NCBI GenBank assembly: GCA_026707405.1
Contig: JAPOWW010000004.1
Coordinates: forward strand, 339,181 to 403,180
Direction: 5' to 3'
DNA length: 64,000 bases
Source of the DNA: Chloroflexota bacterium
Lineage (GTDB): Bacteria; Chloroflexota; UBA11872; VXNJ01
The notes under the pieces are model-generated. The model was given only the letters and a program-made list of their open reading frames with translations, was not told where the DNA came from and made no database searches. This document shows positions 19,333 through 33,586 of this stretch, in pieces. Position numbers and translations under genes: made by a program. Every line of letters starts with the position of its first letter. Positions within the stretch are counted from its first letter, which is position 1.

Positions 19333-19556
19333 CTGTCTCGAACGGCGAAGTTAGGATCAAGAAATCCCCCACTTTGAACGGCGTTAGCTGATCCGCCGGT
19401 TCGCCTTGACCAGCACGACGAAGAATCCTCGCCTCGGCGGGGCGGCTCCGTCATTGAACTTAGGTACTGCAACTATCGAGATTTTTGACATCGATCTATC
19501 ACGTATCTGCAAGTCATTAGGCCCGGACCGGTGGCGGCGTAGGAGCATCTGAAAGC
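19333..19556 (+). other. Remaining rpoB leader, non-coding
   Basis: This 224-bp stretch between the terminator hairpin and rpoB has no convincing gene. It contains a further possible hairpin (GAACGGCG near 19376-19383 with CGCCGGTTC near 19396-19404) and a G/C-rich stem around 19430-19445. TTGACA at 19485-19490 lacks a -10 at a usable distance. AGGAG at 19541-19545 serves rpoB. No rplK, rplA, rplJ or rplL gene is present here, although those usually precede rpoB. Confidence 0.5.
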
Positions 19557-23021
<3,465 letters not shown>

Positions 23022-23036
23022 GGGGCGCGAATAGAA

Positions 23037-26000
23037 ATGCTGGAAGTCAACGACTTTGATGCCATTCGAATCGGTTTGTCGTCTCCCGAGCAAATCCGGT
23101 CGTGGTCGTTCGGGGAAGTAACGAAACCGGAGACTATCAACTACAGGACGCTCAAGCCCGAACGAGACGGACTGTTCTGCGAGCGAATATTCGGTCCGAC
23201 CAAGGACTGGGAGTGCACCTGCGGCAAATACAAGCGGGTCAGCTTCAAGGGAATCATTTGCGACAAGTGCGGAGTCGAGGTTACGCGGTCGCGAGTCCGC
23301 CGGGAACGCATGGGCCACGTCGAGTTGGCCACTCCTGTTACCCATATCTGGTACTTCAAGGGCACCCCAAGCCGCATGGGGCAGTTGCTCAATATCTCGC
23401 CTCGCAATCTAGAGAAGATCATCTACTTCGCGTCGTTCATCGTTACGGACCTCCACGAAGAAAAACGGGACGAGGCTCTGGATGCGATAGATCGCGACTT
23501 CGAGGCCCGCGTTCAGGAGGTCAGGTTCGAGGTCGAAGACACGATCGCGTCTATGGAAGAGGACCTGGAAAACCAGCATCAGGCGCTGGATTCGCAGGTC
23601 CAGCAGGACGTCGACCGGCTTCAGACCAAATCGGAGAAGGAAGTCCGCGCCATCAAGGACGAAGCGGAGAAGGCGCTGAAGGTCCTTAAGGACGCGAAAG
23701 GCGAATTCGCTACCGACGACATCAAGCTGAACTGGCTGGAAGATCCCACCGTAGTCCAGGGTGCCAAGATAACCCCCAAGTACTCGAAGGCCGTCGAATC
23801 GGCCGCAGAGGAGGCAATCGCAATCGTCCAGCAAAAGCTGGAACAGGCGGCCCAGGACGCCAGGGAGCGGCGGGTCATCCAGCTAGAGATAGAGCAAGAC
23901 CGAGTCGCCGAGGCCCGTGCAAACCAGGAAAACGCCATCAAGGAGCGCGTAGCCGAGACGAGGGCATTCTTCGAACGCCGGAAGAGTGATCTGGGAACGC
24001 TCGCCGAGCACCAGTTGCTCTCTGAGCTGCGATATCAGGAACTGATGGAAACGTGCGGAGACGTGTTTGAGGCGGCCAGCGGCGGGGAAGCCGTCCTCAA
24101 GCTCATCCTCAAGACCGATCTGGACGAGTTGGCTGGAGAGCTAAGAACCGAGCTCAGGGCGAAGTCGATTCAGCGCCGCCGCAAGGCCATGAAACGGCTG
24201 CGAGTGGTGGAGGCCTTTCGCCGGTCCGGCAATAGACCTGAGTGGATGATTCTTACAGTGCTGCCGATCCTGCCGCCCGAACTCAGGCCGATGGTGCAGC
24301 TTGACGGCGGCCGGTTTGCCACGAGCGATTTGAACGATCTTTACCGAAGGGTGATAAACCGGAACAACCGGCTCAAGCGCCTGATCGAGCTCGGCGCGCC
24401 CGAGATCATCGTTCGCAACGAGAAACGCATGTTGCAGGAAGCGGTCGACGCGCTCGTCGATAACGGAAGGCGGGGACGGCCGGTCACCGGATCCAGCTCG
24501 CATCCTTACAAGTCGCTCAGCGACCTGTTGAGGGGAAAACAGGGCCGGTTCCGTCAAAATCTGCTCGGCAAGCGGGTGGACTACTCAGGGCGGTCGGTAA
24601 TCGTGGTTGGACCTGAGCTCAAGCTCGACGAGTGTGGCCTGCCCACTCGCATGGCGCTCGAGCTCTTCAAGCCGTTCGTAATGCGGCGACTCGTCGACTA
24701 TGGCCTCGCCAGCAACATCAAGAGCGCAAAGAGAGTTGTCGAGCGGGCCGATCCCGAGGTTTGGGACATCCTTGAGGAAGTCACCCGGAATCACCCGATT
24801 CTGCTGAATCGAGCGCCTACCCTCCACAGACTCGGTATTCAGGCATTCAATATCCGCTTGGTACAAGGCAGCGCCATACAGGTTCATCCGCTGGTGTGTT
24901 TCGCCTTCAACGCCGACTTCGACGGTGACCAGATGGCCGTGCACGTGCCGCTTTCGATGGTCGCGCAGGAGGAAGCGCGGAATCGGATGATGAGCACGCG
25001 CAATCTTCTATCTCCGGCAGACGGGTCGCCGGTCATAAGCCCGACAAAAGACATGGTGCTCGGGTGCTACTACCTCACGCTCCCGCCAACTAGCGAGCCT
25101 GAGAAACCGAAGATATTCGGCGACTTCAACGAAGTGATGATGGCTTTCACGGTAGGCAACGTGACGCTGCACGAGAGCGTCAAAGTTCGCGTTTCGGCTG
25201 ATGAGATACCCGTTAGCGACGAATGCCCCGAGGGCTCGCTGCTAGACACCACGCCCGGCAGGGTCTTTCTGAATGACGTGCTGCCGCTGGACATGCGATT
25301 CGTAAACCGGCATCTGGATAAGGGCGATCTAAAGCAGCTGGTCACCAACCTGTATTACTTCCATGGCGAGGAGGTGACTTCCGAAGTCGCCGACAACATC
25401 ATGATGCTGGGATTCCGCTGGGCGACCCAGTCAGGTGTGACCATGGCCATCGGCGACTTGACGGTTCCGCCGATCAAGGCCGAGATCCTCGAGGATGCCG
25501 AGCGGCGCACCGAGGAACTCGACCAGCAATTCCAGAGCGGAATCATTACGGAGCAGGAGCGATATAACCTGCACGTTCGGATCTGGGCGGAGGCCATGCG
25601 GAGCGTCAGCAACGCCGTGGAAGACCACATGGAACGTCTTGGGCCGGTCTACCTGATGGGCGCGTCGGGCGCGGCGAAGGGGAACTTCGACCAGATTCGA
25701 CAGATCGCGGGAATGCGAGGGCTGATGACCGATCCAGCGGGACGGATCATCGAGATGCCCGTTCGCGCGAATTTCCGCGAAGGACTAAGCGTCTTCGAAT
25801 ACTTCATCTCGACTCACGGCGCGCGCAAGGGTCTCGCGGACACTGCGCTGAGGACTGCCGATTCGGGTTATCTGACCAGGCGGCTGGTGGACGTTTGCCA
25901 GGAAACGATCATCACGATGGAAGACTGCGGCGCGGCATCGGGGCTTGAGATTCGGGTTGACCCCGATCACGACGTTGGCGAATCGGTGCCAGGTCGATCG

Positions 26001-27452
26001 TTCGGCCGCGTGCTTTTTGACGACGTCGTGGATCCCGGCACTGGCGAAATCCTGCTCCGCTCTGGAGAGGTCGTGGATCGTGAAGGGGTCGTCCTCCTTG
26101 ATAGCAGGGGAATCGACCGATTGGTTGTACGGTCGCCAATGTCATGCGAGGCGCACCGGGGTGTTTGCCAGAAATGTTACGGAAACGATCTGGCGCGCAA
26201 CCAGCTTGTAGCTCTGGGGACTGCGGTAGGCATTATCGCGGCACAGTCGATTGGCGAACCTGCGACACAGCTCACCATGCGTACGTTTCACACAGGTGGC
26301 ACCTATCAGGCCGAGGACATTACGCGAGGGCTTCCGCGCGTCGAAGAGCTCTTTGAAGCTCGTGTCCCCAAGGGCCAAGCTGTGGTTTCGGATATAGACG
26401 GCGTGGTCCAGATAGTTCGCGAGGATGAATCCGTACGTCTCCGGGTATCAAAAACGGAAACGTTCGAAGAGTCCATCGACCTGGGCGCCGGGTTCGAGCC
26501 GTCCGTCAAGGAAGGCGCCGACGTGCGCGAGGGCCATGTGGTCGCTACTGGTCCGGATCCCGTCCAGGCGAACGGCGAAGACACCGCTCCCACCGAGTTC
26601 AGAGCGCCGATCGCCGGAAAGGTGTCGATCGAGGAAGGCAAGATAACCATTCGCCGCGAAGAGTCCGACAGCGTCGAGTATCCGATAGTGGTGACTGCGA
26701 GGTTGTCGGTTTCGGACGGAGATGAGGTTATCCGCGGTCAGCGGCTCACCGAGGGGCCTATCAATCCGCACGACATTCTTCGCACCCGCGGTGAGTCTGA
26801 TCTGCATAGATATCTGCTGAGCGAAATTCAGAGCGTCTATCGAATCGTTGGCGTTCCGGTCCACGACAAGCACATTGAGATCGTGATTAGGCAGATGTTG
26901 CGAAAAGTGCTCATCACTGAAGCCGGGGATACCGACCTGCTGCCGGACGAATTAGTCGACCGGATGAGATTCGATCGGACCAATGAAGCGGCGATCGAAA
27001 ACAGTGCCGAAATTGCCCGAGGAACTCCGGTGCTGCTGGGGGTTACCAAGGCGTCGCTGAACACCGACAGTTTCCTTGCCGCAGCCTCGTTCCAGGATAC
27101 GACCCGTGTGCTTACCGAAGCTGCGATTCGCGGCTCGAACGACCGGCTTCGAGGCTTGAAGGAAAACGTGATCATCGGAAAGCTCATACCGGCCGGGACC
27201 GGATTCCGTGCGAGCATGGCGGATTTCACGGTGACGGTGGACGACGGCGATTCCGAAGCGGACGGTGGCGCGCCAAAGGCCGAGGATGTCTTCGCCAAGG
27301 TCGAAGGTCCGGTGGGGGACGAAGCGCACGCCGATAGCGACGGAGGAAGTGCCGCCAACGGTCGGGATCAGGCATTGATAGTGTCCGACGGCGGTGCCGA
27401 TTCCATCGACGCCGGCAAAGAGAACGCCGAGACGGCGGATGACGGCGCGTAA
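23037..27452 (+). CDS. rpoC: RNA polymerase beta' subunit
   Basis: A 1471-residue catalytic subunit. The N-terminal zinc site is CTCGKYK...CDKCG (about 61-80). The Mg-binding [14 protein letters not shown] is intact, as are the trigger-loop segment ([20 protein letters not shown]) and the second zinc site ([13 protein letters not shown] with an upstream Cys). Two unusual parts: a Glu/Lys/Ala-rich coiled-coil stretch of about 200 residues (roughly 125-335) between the zinc region and the clamp, and an acidic low-complexity tail of about 75 residues after the last conserved segment. Insertions at the first site are known in Thermus and Chloroflexota. Confidence 0.98.
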   Translation: MLEVNDFDAIRIGLSSPEQIRSWSFGEVTKPETINYRTLKPERDGLFCERIFGPTKDWECTCGKYKRVSFKGIICDKCGVEVTRSRVRRERMGHVELATPVTHIWYFKGTPSRMGQLLNISPRNLEKIIYFASFIVTDLHEEKRDEALDAIDRDFEARVQEVRFEVEDTIASMEEDLENQHQALDSQVQQDVDRLQTKSEKEVRAIKDEAEKALKVLKDAKGEFATDDIKLNWLEDPTVVQGAKITPKYSKAVESAAEEAIAIVQQKLEQAAQDARERRVIQLEIEQDRVAEARANQENAIKERVAETRAFFERRKSDLGTLAEHQLLSELRYQELMETCGDVFEAASGGEAVLKLILKTDLDELAGELRTELRAKSIQRRRKAMKRLRVVEAFRRSGNRPEWMILTVLPILPPELRPMVQLDGGRFATSDLNDLYRRVINRNNRLKRLIELGAPEIIVRNEKRMLQEAVDALVDNGRRGRPVTGSSSHPYKSLSDLLRGKQGRFRQNLLGKRVDYSGRSVIVVGPELKLDECGLPTRMALELFKPFVMRRLVDYGLASNIKSAKRVVERADPEVWDILEEVTRNHPILLNRAPTLHRLGIQAFNIRLVQGSAIQVHPLVCFAFNADFDGDQMAVHVPLSMVAQEEARNRMMSTRNLLSPADGSPVISPTKDMVLGCYYLTLPPTSEPEKPKIFGDFNEVMMAFTVGNVTLHESVKVRVSADEIPVSDECPEGSLLDTTPGRVFLNDVLPLDMRFVNRHLDKGDLKQLVTNLYYFHGEEVTSEVADNIMMLGFRWATQSGVTMAIGDLTVPPIKAEILEDAERRTEELDQQFQSGIITEQERYNLHVRIWAEAMRSVSNAVEDHMERLGPVYLMGASGAAKGNFDQIRQIAGMRGLMTDPAGRIIEMPVRANFREGLSVFEYFISTHGARKGLADTALRTADSGYLTRRLVDVCQETIITMEDCGAASGLEIRVDPDHDVGESVPGRSFGRVLFDDVVDPGTGEILLRSGEVVDREGVVLLDSRGIDRLVVRSPMSCEAHRGVCQKCYGNDLARNQLVALGTAVGIIAAQSIGEPATQLTMRTFHTGGTYQAEDITRGLPRVEELFEARVPKGQAVVSDIDGVVQIVREDESVRLRVSKTETFEESIDLGAGFEPSVKEGADVREGHVVATGPDPVQANGEDTAPTEFRAPIAGKVSIEEGKITIRREESDSVEYPIVVTARLSVSDGDEVIRGQRLTEGPINPHDILRTRGESDLHRYLLSEIQSVYRIVGVPVHDKHIEIVIRQMLRKVLITEAGDTDLLPDELVDRMRFDRTNEAAIENSAEIARGTPVLLGVTKASLNTDSFLAAASFQDTTRVLTEAAIRGSNDRLRGLKENVIIGKLIPAGTGFRASMADFTVTVDDGDSEADGGAPKAEDVFAKVEGPVGDEAHADSDGGSAANGRDQALIVSDGGADSIDAGKENAETADDGA

Positions 27453-27469
27453 TTTTGCACCGACGTCGA

Positions 27470-27497
27470 TTGACCGGAACTCCGACCGGGTGATAAC
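27470..27497 (+). promoter_or_regulatory. Possible str-operon promoter before rpsL
   Basis: TTGACC (27470-27475), a 16-bp spacer and GATAAC (27492-27497) lie in the 118-bp gap between rpoC and rpsL. A GC hairpin (CCGGC/GCCGG around 27514-27528) followed by GTTTTG lies just after it. Either could set separate expression of the ribosomal genes. Confidence 0.4.
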
Positions 27498-27570
27498 GTT
27501 AGCGGTTGGCGTTCCGGCTCGGTGCCGGGCGCGGTTTTGTGTTCATGATCGACGAGGTTAGGTAGTCAAT

Positions 27571-27984
27571 TTGCCGACGGTGAACCAACTTGTTCGCAAG
27601 GGTAGGCGCAAGAGTTCCAAGAAGATTACGGCTCCCGCGCTCCACTTCTCGTACAACGGGTTGCGGCGGCGAATGCTACGAACCGGCGGCTCGCCGCAGA
27701 AGCGGGGTGTATGCGTTCAGGTTCGAACAGTTGCGCCCAGAAAGCCAAATTCCGCGCTTCGTAAAGTGGCCCGGGTAAGGCTGTCGAATGGACTTGAGGT
27801 TCTGGCCTACATACCTGGTGAAGGACACAACTTGCAGGAACACTCGGTTGTGCTGATCCGTGGAGGTCAGGTTAAGGATCTTGCCGGCGTTCGGTACCAT
27901 ATCGTTAGAGGATCGTACGACACGCTGGGTGTAGAAGGTCGCAAGCGGAGCAGGTCGAAGTACGGGACGAAACGCGACTCCTAA
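27571..27984 (+). CDS. rpsL: Ribosomal protein S12
   Basis: A 137-residue 30S decoding-centre protein starting at TTG. It has the insertion after residue 25 seen in Firmicutes-type S12. The decoding loops are conserved ([21 protein letters not shown]), but three classical streptomycin-site residues differ: Arg57 (codon AGA, 27739-27741) replaces the usual Lys43, Gln100 (CAG, 27868) replaces Arg86, and Ala105 (GCC, 27883) replaces Pro91. Lys102 (Lys88) and the following Asp, the RimO target, are kept. See the matching finding. Confidence 0.98.
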   Translation: MPTVNQLVRKGRRKSSKKITAPALHFSYNGLRRRMLRTGGSPQKRGVCVQVRTVAPRKPNSALRKVARVRLSNGLEVLAYIPGEGHNLQEHSVVLIRGGQVKDLAGVRYHIVRGSYDTLGVEGRKRSRSKYGTKRDS

Positions 27985-28103
27985 CCCACAGCCGAGGATT
28001 ACAGGACTCACCAAACCAATCCAGAGGACGTGGTATGCCGTAGTCGGCGTGCTATTTCCAGAAGTTAAGAGCGTGAATGTAAGGAGCAGGATCAAGACGG
28101 ACA

Positions 28104-28574
28104 ATGCCGAGGAGAACTAGACCGCCGAAGCGGCCGTTGCAGCCCGACCCGCGATACCAGAACCGGTCGGTGCAGCGCTTTATCAACGCAATAATGCGAG
28201 ATGGCAAAAAGTCGCTGGCCCAGCGGATCGTCTACGGCGCGCTGGAAGTCGTGGACGAGCGCTCCAACGCTACGGGACTCGAAACGTTCGAGGCCGCTTT
28301 ACGAAACGTCACGCCGCAGCTTGAGGTCAAACCTCGCCGCGTCGGGGGCGCCACGTATCAGGTCCCGATGGAAATTCGCGGCGACCGGCGCAACTCCCTT
28401 GCCATACGCTGGCTTATTCGCGCTTCACGAAGCCGCCCGGGTAAGACCATGGTCGAACGACTTGCCAACGAGCTAATCGATGCTGCCAACTTTCGGGGTG
28501 AGGCCGTCAAGCGCAAGGACGACAACCATCGAATGGCGGAGGCCAACAAGGCTTTTGCCCACTATCGCTGGTAG
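28104..28574 (+). CDS. rpsG: Ribosomal protein S7
   Basis: A 156-residue primary binder of the 16S 3' domain that nucleates the 30S head. RYQNRSVQRFINAIMRDGKK and the central VGGATYQVPMEI loop are diagnostic, and the C-terminus is the usual AHYRW. ATG 28104 with AGGAG about 20 bp upstream. The 119-bp gap after rpsL shows no other gene. fusA follows after 27 bp, as in the standard str operon. Confidence 0.98.
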   Translation: MPRRTRPPKRPLQPDPRYQNRSVQRFINAIMRDGKKSLAQRIVYGALEVVDERSNATGLETFEAALRNVTPQLEVKPRRVGGATYQVPMEIRGDRRNSLAIRWLIRASRSRPGKTMVERLANELIDAANFRGEAVKRKDDNHRMAEANKAFAHYRW

Positions 28575-28601
28575 ATCGCACGAAATCGGATCTGCATTGA
28601 C

Positions 28602-30680
28602 ATGAAACCCTCCAGCAGCCTTCGTAAGACCCGCAATATCGGAATCATTGCTCATATTGACGCGGGCAAGACAACCGTTACCGAACGGATCCTGTATTAC
28701 ACCGGCCGTATACATCGCACCGGCGAAGTGCACGACGGCTCGGCCACCATGGACTGGATGGACCAGGAGCGGGAACGCGGCATCACAATTACGGCGGCCG
28801 CGACCACTTGTTTTTGGGAAGGTCATCGCATCAACATCATCGATACTCCGGGACACGTTGACTTCACCGCTGAAGTGGAACGGTCGCTGCGCGTCCTCGA
28901 CGGCGGCGTGGTGGTTTTCGACGCCGTTGCCGGAGTGCAGCCCCAGAGCGAGACAGTCTGGCGCCAGGCCAGTAGGTACCGTGTTCCGCGTATCTGTTTC
29001 GTGAACAAGATGGACCGTCGTGGGGCGAATCTGCACCGCACCATCGAAATGATCCGTGACCGGCTTGGCGCAAACCCCATCCTGGTCCAGCTTCCCGTTG
29101 GAAGCGAAAGCGATCTGGCCGGGGTAGTCGATCTTGTGACAATGGAGATGATCACCTTTGCTCCCGATGCTGATGGTTCTCGGACCTTTGGGCCGGTCCC
29201 GAATGATCAGATGGATCTTGCGCTCGCCGCGCGTGCGCACTTGATCGAAGCCCTTGCCGATCTCGACGACTCCATTGCCAACGCCTATCTCGACGATGAA
29301 GAGATTGGGGCGGACGTATTGACCAGTTCGATTCGACAGGCCACGTTGAGCAACGCCGCCGTCCCGGTGTTCGTTGGAGCCGCGCTTCGGAACAAAGGTA
29401 TCGAAGCAGTGCTTGACGGAGTTATCGCCTACCTTCCGTCGCCCACCGACGTGCCTCCGATAGAGGGATTCGATCCTAAAACGGGCGAAGGGATAACCCG
29501 GCCGGCTTATGACGACGCGCCCCTGGCCGCGCTGGCCTTCAAAATTGTGTCGGATCCGTTCAGCGGCCGGTTGGCGTATTTCCGCGTCTATTCTGGTTCC
29601 ATCAGTCCTGGAGACCACGTTCTCAACTCGACCCGCAATGGCCGCGAGCGAATCGGGCGGTTGCTGCGTATGCACGCCGATAAGCGCGAGCAGGTAACCG
29701 GCACGGTTCACGCGGGAGAGATAGCTGTCGCGGTCGGACTCAAGAACACGTTCACCGGCGACACGCTTTGCAGCAGGGATCATCCCATCCTGCTCGAATC
29801 GATATCGTTTCCGACACCGGTTGCCGAACGGGCCATCGAGCCGAAAGGCCGCAGCGACGAGGAGAAGATGTCCGAGGCGCTTGCGCGGCTGGGCGACGAG
29901 GACCCCACGTTCCAGGTTTCATCCGACTCGGAGACCGGTCAGACGTTGATTGCCGGAATGGGCGAGTTGCATCTTGAGGTCATAATCGACCGCCTCAGGC
30001 GCGATTTCGGAGTTCATGCCAGCGTAGGTGCGCCGCAGGTCGCGTATAGAGGAACGGTCGCCCGAGTCGCCGAGGCCGAGGGCAAATTCATCAGGCAAAC
30101 GGGCGGTCGCGGACAGTACGGGCACGTCAAGCTGCGAATTGAGCCCGCCGAGCGAGGCAGCGGAAATTCGTTTACCAGGAAAATCGTTGGCGGAGCTATT
30201 CCGAACGAATATCTCGGAGCGGTCGAGATAGGGGTGAACAACGCTCTCGCGAGCGGCCCCCACGGATATCCGATGACAGACGTGGCGGTGACGCTTCTCG
30301 ATGGCTCCTATCACGAAGTCGACTCGTCCGACATAGCGTTTCAGATGGCGGGATCGATAGCCGCGCGTGAAGCCTTCCTGAAGGCGGCGAGTCTCGTGCT
30401 GGAACCGGTAATGTTGCTCGAAGCGGTCGCCCCGGAACAGTACATGGGAGAAATCGTGGCGAATCTCGCTAGCAAAAATGCGAACGTCAATTCCGCGGAG
30501 ACTGACGGTGCGGAAGTAGTTGTCAAGGTTACCGTCCCGCTTGCTAACATGTTCGGCTACGCTGGAGAGTTGAGATCGCTGACACAGGGAAGGGGAACCT
30601 TTACCATGGAGTTCTCGCATTACCAGAAGGTCGCGGCATCGAAACTTGAATCGGAACTAGCTACAAGCTTTGGATCGTAA
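28602..30680 (+). CDS. fusA: Translation elongation factor G
   Basis: A 692-residue ribosomal translocase GTPase. G1 is AHIDAGKTT (17-25), switch I contains ERGITI, G3 is DTPGHVDF with catalytic His85, and G4 is NKMD. Domains II to V follow, with [12 protein letters not shown] and [11 protein letters not shown] in domain IV. All catalytic motifs are intact, in contrast to the paralogue at 58702. Between rpsG and tuf, as expected for the main EF-G. Confidence 0.98.
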   Translation: MKPSSSLRKTRNIGIIAHIDAGKTTVTERILYYTGRIHRTGEVHDGSATMDWMDQERERGITITAAATTCFWEGHRINIIDTPGHVDFTAEVERSLRVLDGGVVVFDAVAGVQPQSETVWRQASRYRVPRICFVNKMDRRGANLHRTIEMIRDRLGANPILVQLPVGSESDLAGVVDLVTMEMITFAPDADGSRTFGPVPNDQMDLALAARAHLIEALADLDDSIANAYLDDEEIGADVLTSSIRQATLSNAAVPVFVGAALRNKGIEAVLDGVIAYLPSPTDVPPIEGFDPKTGEGITRPAYDDAPLAALAFKIVSDPFSGRLAYFRVYSGSISPGDHVLNSTRNGRERIGRLLRMHADKREQVTGTVHAGEIAVAVGLKNTFTGDTLCSRDHPILLESISFPTPVAERAIEPKGRSDEEKMSEALARLGDEDPTFQVSSDSETGQTLIAGMGELHLEVIIDRLRRDFGVHASVGAPQVAYRGTVARVAEAEGKFIRQTGGRGQYGHVKLRIEPAERGSGNSFTRKIVGGAIPNEYLGAVEIGVNNALASGPHGYPMTDVAVTLLDGSYHEVDSSDIAFQMAGSIAAREAFLKAASLVLEPVMLLEAVAPEQYMGEIVANLASKNANVNSAETDGAEVVVKVTVPLANMFGYAGELRSLTQGRGTFTMEFSHYQKVAASKLESELATSFGS

Positions 30681-30720
30681 TCGCATATTGCATAGAAGCG
30701 CGAAAGGCGCGGGAGTCTAG

Positions 30721-31923
30721 ATGGCCAGAGAGAAATTTCAACGCACCAAGCCGCACGCTAACGTCGGCACCATAGGGCACATCGACCATGGTAAGACCAC
30801 GCTTACGGCGGCCATGACAAAAGTGCTGGGTCTGAGGAAATTGGCGGACTTTCGTCCTTTTGACAGCATCGACAATGCGCCGGAAGAGAAGCAGCGCGGT
30901 ATAACCATCGCGATTCAGCACGTCGAATACGAGAGCGATAATCGCCACTACGCGCACGTGGACTGCCCCGGTCATGCCGACTATATAAAGAACATGATTA
31001 CCGGAGCCGCGCAGATGGACGGCGCCATTCTCGTTGTCAGCGCCCCCGACGGCCCGATGCCCCAGACGCACGAGCACGTTCTCCTGGCCCACCAGGTAAA
31101 CGTCCCCTCGATGGTGGTGTTCCTGAACAAAGTCGATTTGATGGACGACGAGGAGTTGCTCGAGCTCGTAGAGCTGGAAGTTCGCGACCTGCTGAACGAA
31201 CGTGACTTTGACGGCGACAACGCGCCCGTCGTGAGAGGCAGCGCGCTCGCGGCGCTTGAATCGGACAGCACCGACCCGAACGCGCCGGAATATGAGTGCA
31301 TTTGGGAACTCATAAGGGCTGTCGACGAATTCATCCCAACACCGCCAAGGCCTGTCGAGCAGGACTTCCTGATGCCGGTTGAGGACGTCTTTGGTATCAA
31401 GGGCCGCGGTACCGTCGTGACCGGCAGGATCGAGCGGGGGATCGTCCGAACGGGTGAGTCCATCGACATCGTCGGCATGAAGGAGACTCGCAAGGGCGTC
31501 GTGGTGACCGGCGTTGAAATGTTCCGTAAGACCCTCGATGAAGGGCAGGCGGGGGACAACGTCGGCTGCCTGTTGCGCGGCGTTGACCGGGACGAGGTCG
31601 AGCGTGGCCAGGTCCTGGCGAAACCGGGATCCATCACGCCTCACAATGAGATCGACGCCGAGGTCTACGTACTCAAGAGAGAGGAAGGTGGCAGGCACAC
31701 GCCCTTCTTCACCGGTTATCGACCGCAGTTCTACATAAGGACCACCGACGTCACCGGCGAGATTCAATTGCCCGAAGGCATTGAGATGGTTGTTCCGGGC
31801 GATAACGTGGAAATGAAGGTCAATCTGATCAGCCCGATTGCTCTAGAGCGTGGAGTCAGGTTTGCGATCAGGGAAGGCGGGGTGACCGTCGGGGCCGGCT
31901 CGGTAACTCAGATCGTCAAGTAG
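30721..31923 (+). CDS. tuf: Translation elongation factor Tu
   Basis: A 400-residue GTPase that delivers aminoacyl-t[14 protein letters not shown] (G1), [12 protein letters not shown] (G3 with the catalytic His), NKVD (G4) and RGSAL (G5) are present, followed by the two barrel domains with [14 protein letters not shown] and FAIREGG at the C-terminus. A short run of changes in domain II (FGIKGRG for the usual FSISGRG) looks harmless. 40 bp after fusA and 16 bp before rpsJ. Confidence 0.98.
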   Translation: MAREKFQRTKPHANVGTIGHIDHGKTTLTAAMTKVLGLRKLADFRPFDSIDNAPEEKQRGITIAIQHVEYESDNRHYAHVDCPGHADYIKNMITGAAQMDGAILVVSAPDGPMPQTHEHVLLAHQVNVPSMVVFLNKVDLMDDEELLELVELEVRDLLNERDFDGDNAPVVRGSALAALESDSTDPNAPEYECIWELIRAVDEFIPTPPRPVEQDFLMPVEDVFGIKGRGTVVTGRIERGIVRTGESIDIVGMKETRKGVVVTGVEMFRKTLDEGQAGDNVGCLLRGVDRDEVERGQVLAKPGSITPHNEIDAEVYVLKREEGGRHTPFFTGYRPQFYIRTTDVTGEIQLPEGIEMVVPGDNVEMKVNLISPIALERGVRFAIREGGVTVGAGSVTQIVK

Positions 31924-31939
31924 TTGTTAGGAACGTAAT

Positions 31940-32287
31940 CTGGCAGAGAGAACTAGGCGCCGCCGCAGAAGGCGGCCGGCAAGACGGCAACGGATCAGAA
32001 TCCGGTTGAAGGCTTACGACCACCGGATTCTGGATCAGTCTGCCGTTCGCATAGTCGAAAACGCCCAGCGAACGGGTGCGGAGGTCAAGGGGCCGATACC
32101 GCTGCCCACGAGAATCAACAAGTGGACGGTCATTCGGTCGCCCTTCATCGATAAGGACTCTCGCGAGCAATTCGAGATGCGAACGCACCGTCGGCTTATC
32201 GACGTAATCGATCCGAAGCCTGAAACGATGGACGCGCTGTTGAACCTCGATTTGCCGGCCGGCGTAGACATCGAGCTCAAGTCTTAG
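31940..32287 (+). CDS. rpsJ: Ribosomal protein S10 with apparent CTG start
   Basis: S10 of the 30S head. The first in-frame ATG/GTG/TTG (TTG 32006) would delete RIRIR, the first beta strand of all S10 proteins, so the real start must be upstream. The frame opens after a stop at 31928-31930, and the only near-start codon is CTG 31940, placed 7 bp after AGGA (31929-31932). This gives 115 residues with an Arg-rich extension ([12 protein letters not shown]) before [13 protein letters not shown]. The rest ([21 protein letters not shown]) is standard. CTG initiation is inferred, not shown. Confidence 0.88.
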   Translation: MAERTRRRRRRRPARRQRIRIRLKAYDHRILDQSAVRIVENAQRTGAEVKGPIPLPTRINKWTVIRSPFIDKDSREQFEMRTHRRLIDVIDPKPETMDALLNLDLPAGVDIELKS

Positions 32288-32300
32288 GCGGCCGGTAATC

Positions 32301-32924
32301 ATGAGCTTGGGACTCATCGGACGGAAACTGGGTATGACCCACGTTTACGACGACGACGGGCGGTTTACGCCCGTAACCGTCATAAGAGCCGGTCCCTGCT
32401 TCGTTACGCAGATCAAATCTGCCGTTTCGGACGGCTACAGCGCGGTGCAGGTTGGATTCGAGGACGCCGGTAGCCGTGGTTTGAATCAACCCGAAGCGGG
32501 CCATCTGGCCGCTTCACGGCCTTTGAAAGTGCTGCGCGAATTCAGGGTCGACGAGACTTCCAGCGTCAGCGTCGGCGACCGGCTTTCGGTTGAACAGTTT
32601 GAAGCCGGCGACAAGGTTGCCGTTACCGGAACCTCAAAGGGCAAAGGATTTGCCGGGACCGTCAAGCGATACGGTTTTCGAGGCGGTCCGCGAACTCATG
32701 GGCAATCCGACAGGCTCCGGGCCCCGGGGTCCATAGGCGCGGGAACGACTCCCGGCAAGGTCTTCAAAGGGCAGAAGATGGCCGGGCAGATGGGCAACTC
32801 GCGAGTTACGGTGAACGGTCTGCGGGTTGTCCGCTCCGATATCGAGCGTGATCTGCTGTTGGTCAAGGGCGCCGTGCCGGGCAAGAACGGGGGTTTGGTA
32901 ATTCTTCGGCCGATGGGGGCTTGA
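32301..32924 (+). CDS. rplC: Ribosomal protein L3
   Basis: A 207-residue early 50S assembly protein next to the peptidyl-transferase centre. GLIGRKLGMTHVYDDDG at the start, the long GTSKGKGFAGTVKRYGF and PGSIGAGTTPGKVFKGQKMAGQ loop are diagnostic, including the Gln usually methylated by PrmB. ATG 32301. Stop overlaps the rplD start by one base. Confidence 0.98.
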   Translation: MSLGLIGRKLGMTHVYDDDGRFTPVTVIRAGPCFVTQIKSAVSDGYSAVQVGFEDAGSRGLNQPEAGHLAASRPLKVLREFRVDETSSVSVGDRLSVEQFEAGDKVAVTGTSKGKGFAGTVKRYGFRGGPRTHGQSDRLRAPGSIGAGTTPGKVFKGQKMAGQMGNSRVTVNGLRVVRSDIERDLLLVKGAVPGKNGGLVILRPMGA

Positions 32925-33586
32925 TGAGCGGGGAGGGCAAGGACCAACCATATGCGGCGGTCCGGGTTTTGGACCCGGATGGCGCGGAAGCAGCCGAGAT
33001 CGAGGTTCCCGCTGAGATTCTCACGGACGAGCCTCACGTAGAGATACTCCAGCGCGCCATAGTCGATCGGCAGGCCAACATGCGCCGCGGCACTCAATCC
33101 GTGAAGAATCGATCGGAAGTGCGCGGCGGTGGGCGGAAGCCCTGGCGGCAGAAGGGGACCGGTCGCGCTCGCCATGGATCGATTAGGTCGCCGATTTGGC
33201 GAGGCGGTGGTAAGGCCCTCAACGCGCAGCCAAGGTCCTTTTCAAGGTATCTAAACAGGAGAGAAAGGCGTCAGGCTTTCGCTTCGGCGCTGAGCCTGAA
33301 GTTGGCGGCCGGGAGAATGGCCGTGGTCGATTCGCTTGAGTTGTCGAAGCCGGGAACCAAGCAAAGGGTCAAATGGCTTGATATGCTTGATCTGAAGGGC
33401 GATATTCTACTCGTCGACCAAGCACCGAGTAGCGACGTGATTCGCTCCACCGCGAATCTCCGGACAGTCAGCGTCGCGCGAGCCGACACTCTGTCGGCTT
33501 ACGAGATCTTGGCCGCGGATCACCTTGTGTTGTCGAAAGCCGCATTGGCGGCGTTGCGAAGGACTAGCGATGATGGACTCGCGTGA
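32924..33586 (+). CDS. rplD: Ribosomal protein L4
   Basis: A 220-residue exit-tunnel protein that in some bacteria also controls the S10 operon. The tunnel loop KNRSEVRGGGRKPWRQKGTG and the RHGSIRSPIWRGGG segment are present. ATG 32924 overlaps the rplC TGA (TGATG) and is preferred over TTG 32921. An unusual 15-residue polar N-terminus precedes the first conserved strand. Confidence 0.97.
   Translation: MSGEGKDQPYAAVRVLDPDGAEAAEIEVPAEILTDEPHVEILQRAIVDRQANMRRGTQSVKNRSEVRGGGRKPWRQKGTGRARHGSIRSPIWRGGGKALNAQPRSFSRYLNRRERRQAFASALSLKLAAGRMAVVDSLELSKPGTKQRVKWLDMLDLKGDILLVDQAPSSDVIRSTANLRTVSVARADTLSAYEILAADHLVLSKAALAALRRTSDDGLA

Noticed and set aside
19305..19391. 28-codon small frame in the rpoB leader (ATG 19305)
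   Set aside because: Begins inside the terminator loop without a Shine-Dalgarno; no amino acid run expected of a leader peptide.
28473..29783. 436-residue minus-strand frame opposite fusA
   Set aside because: Mirrors EF-G codons in high-GC DNA; no recognisable domain and fully covered by a certain gene.
30661..31767. 368-residue minus-strand frame opposite tuf
   Set aside because: Antisense to EF-Tu with Val/His-rich composition typical of a mirrored frame; no start context.
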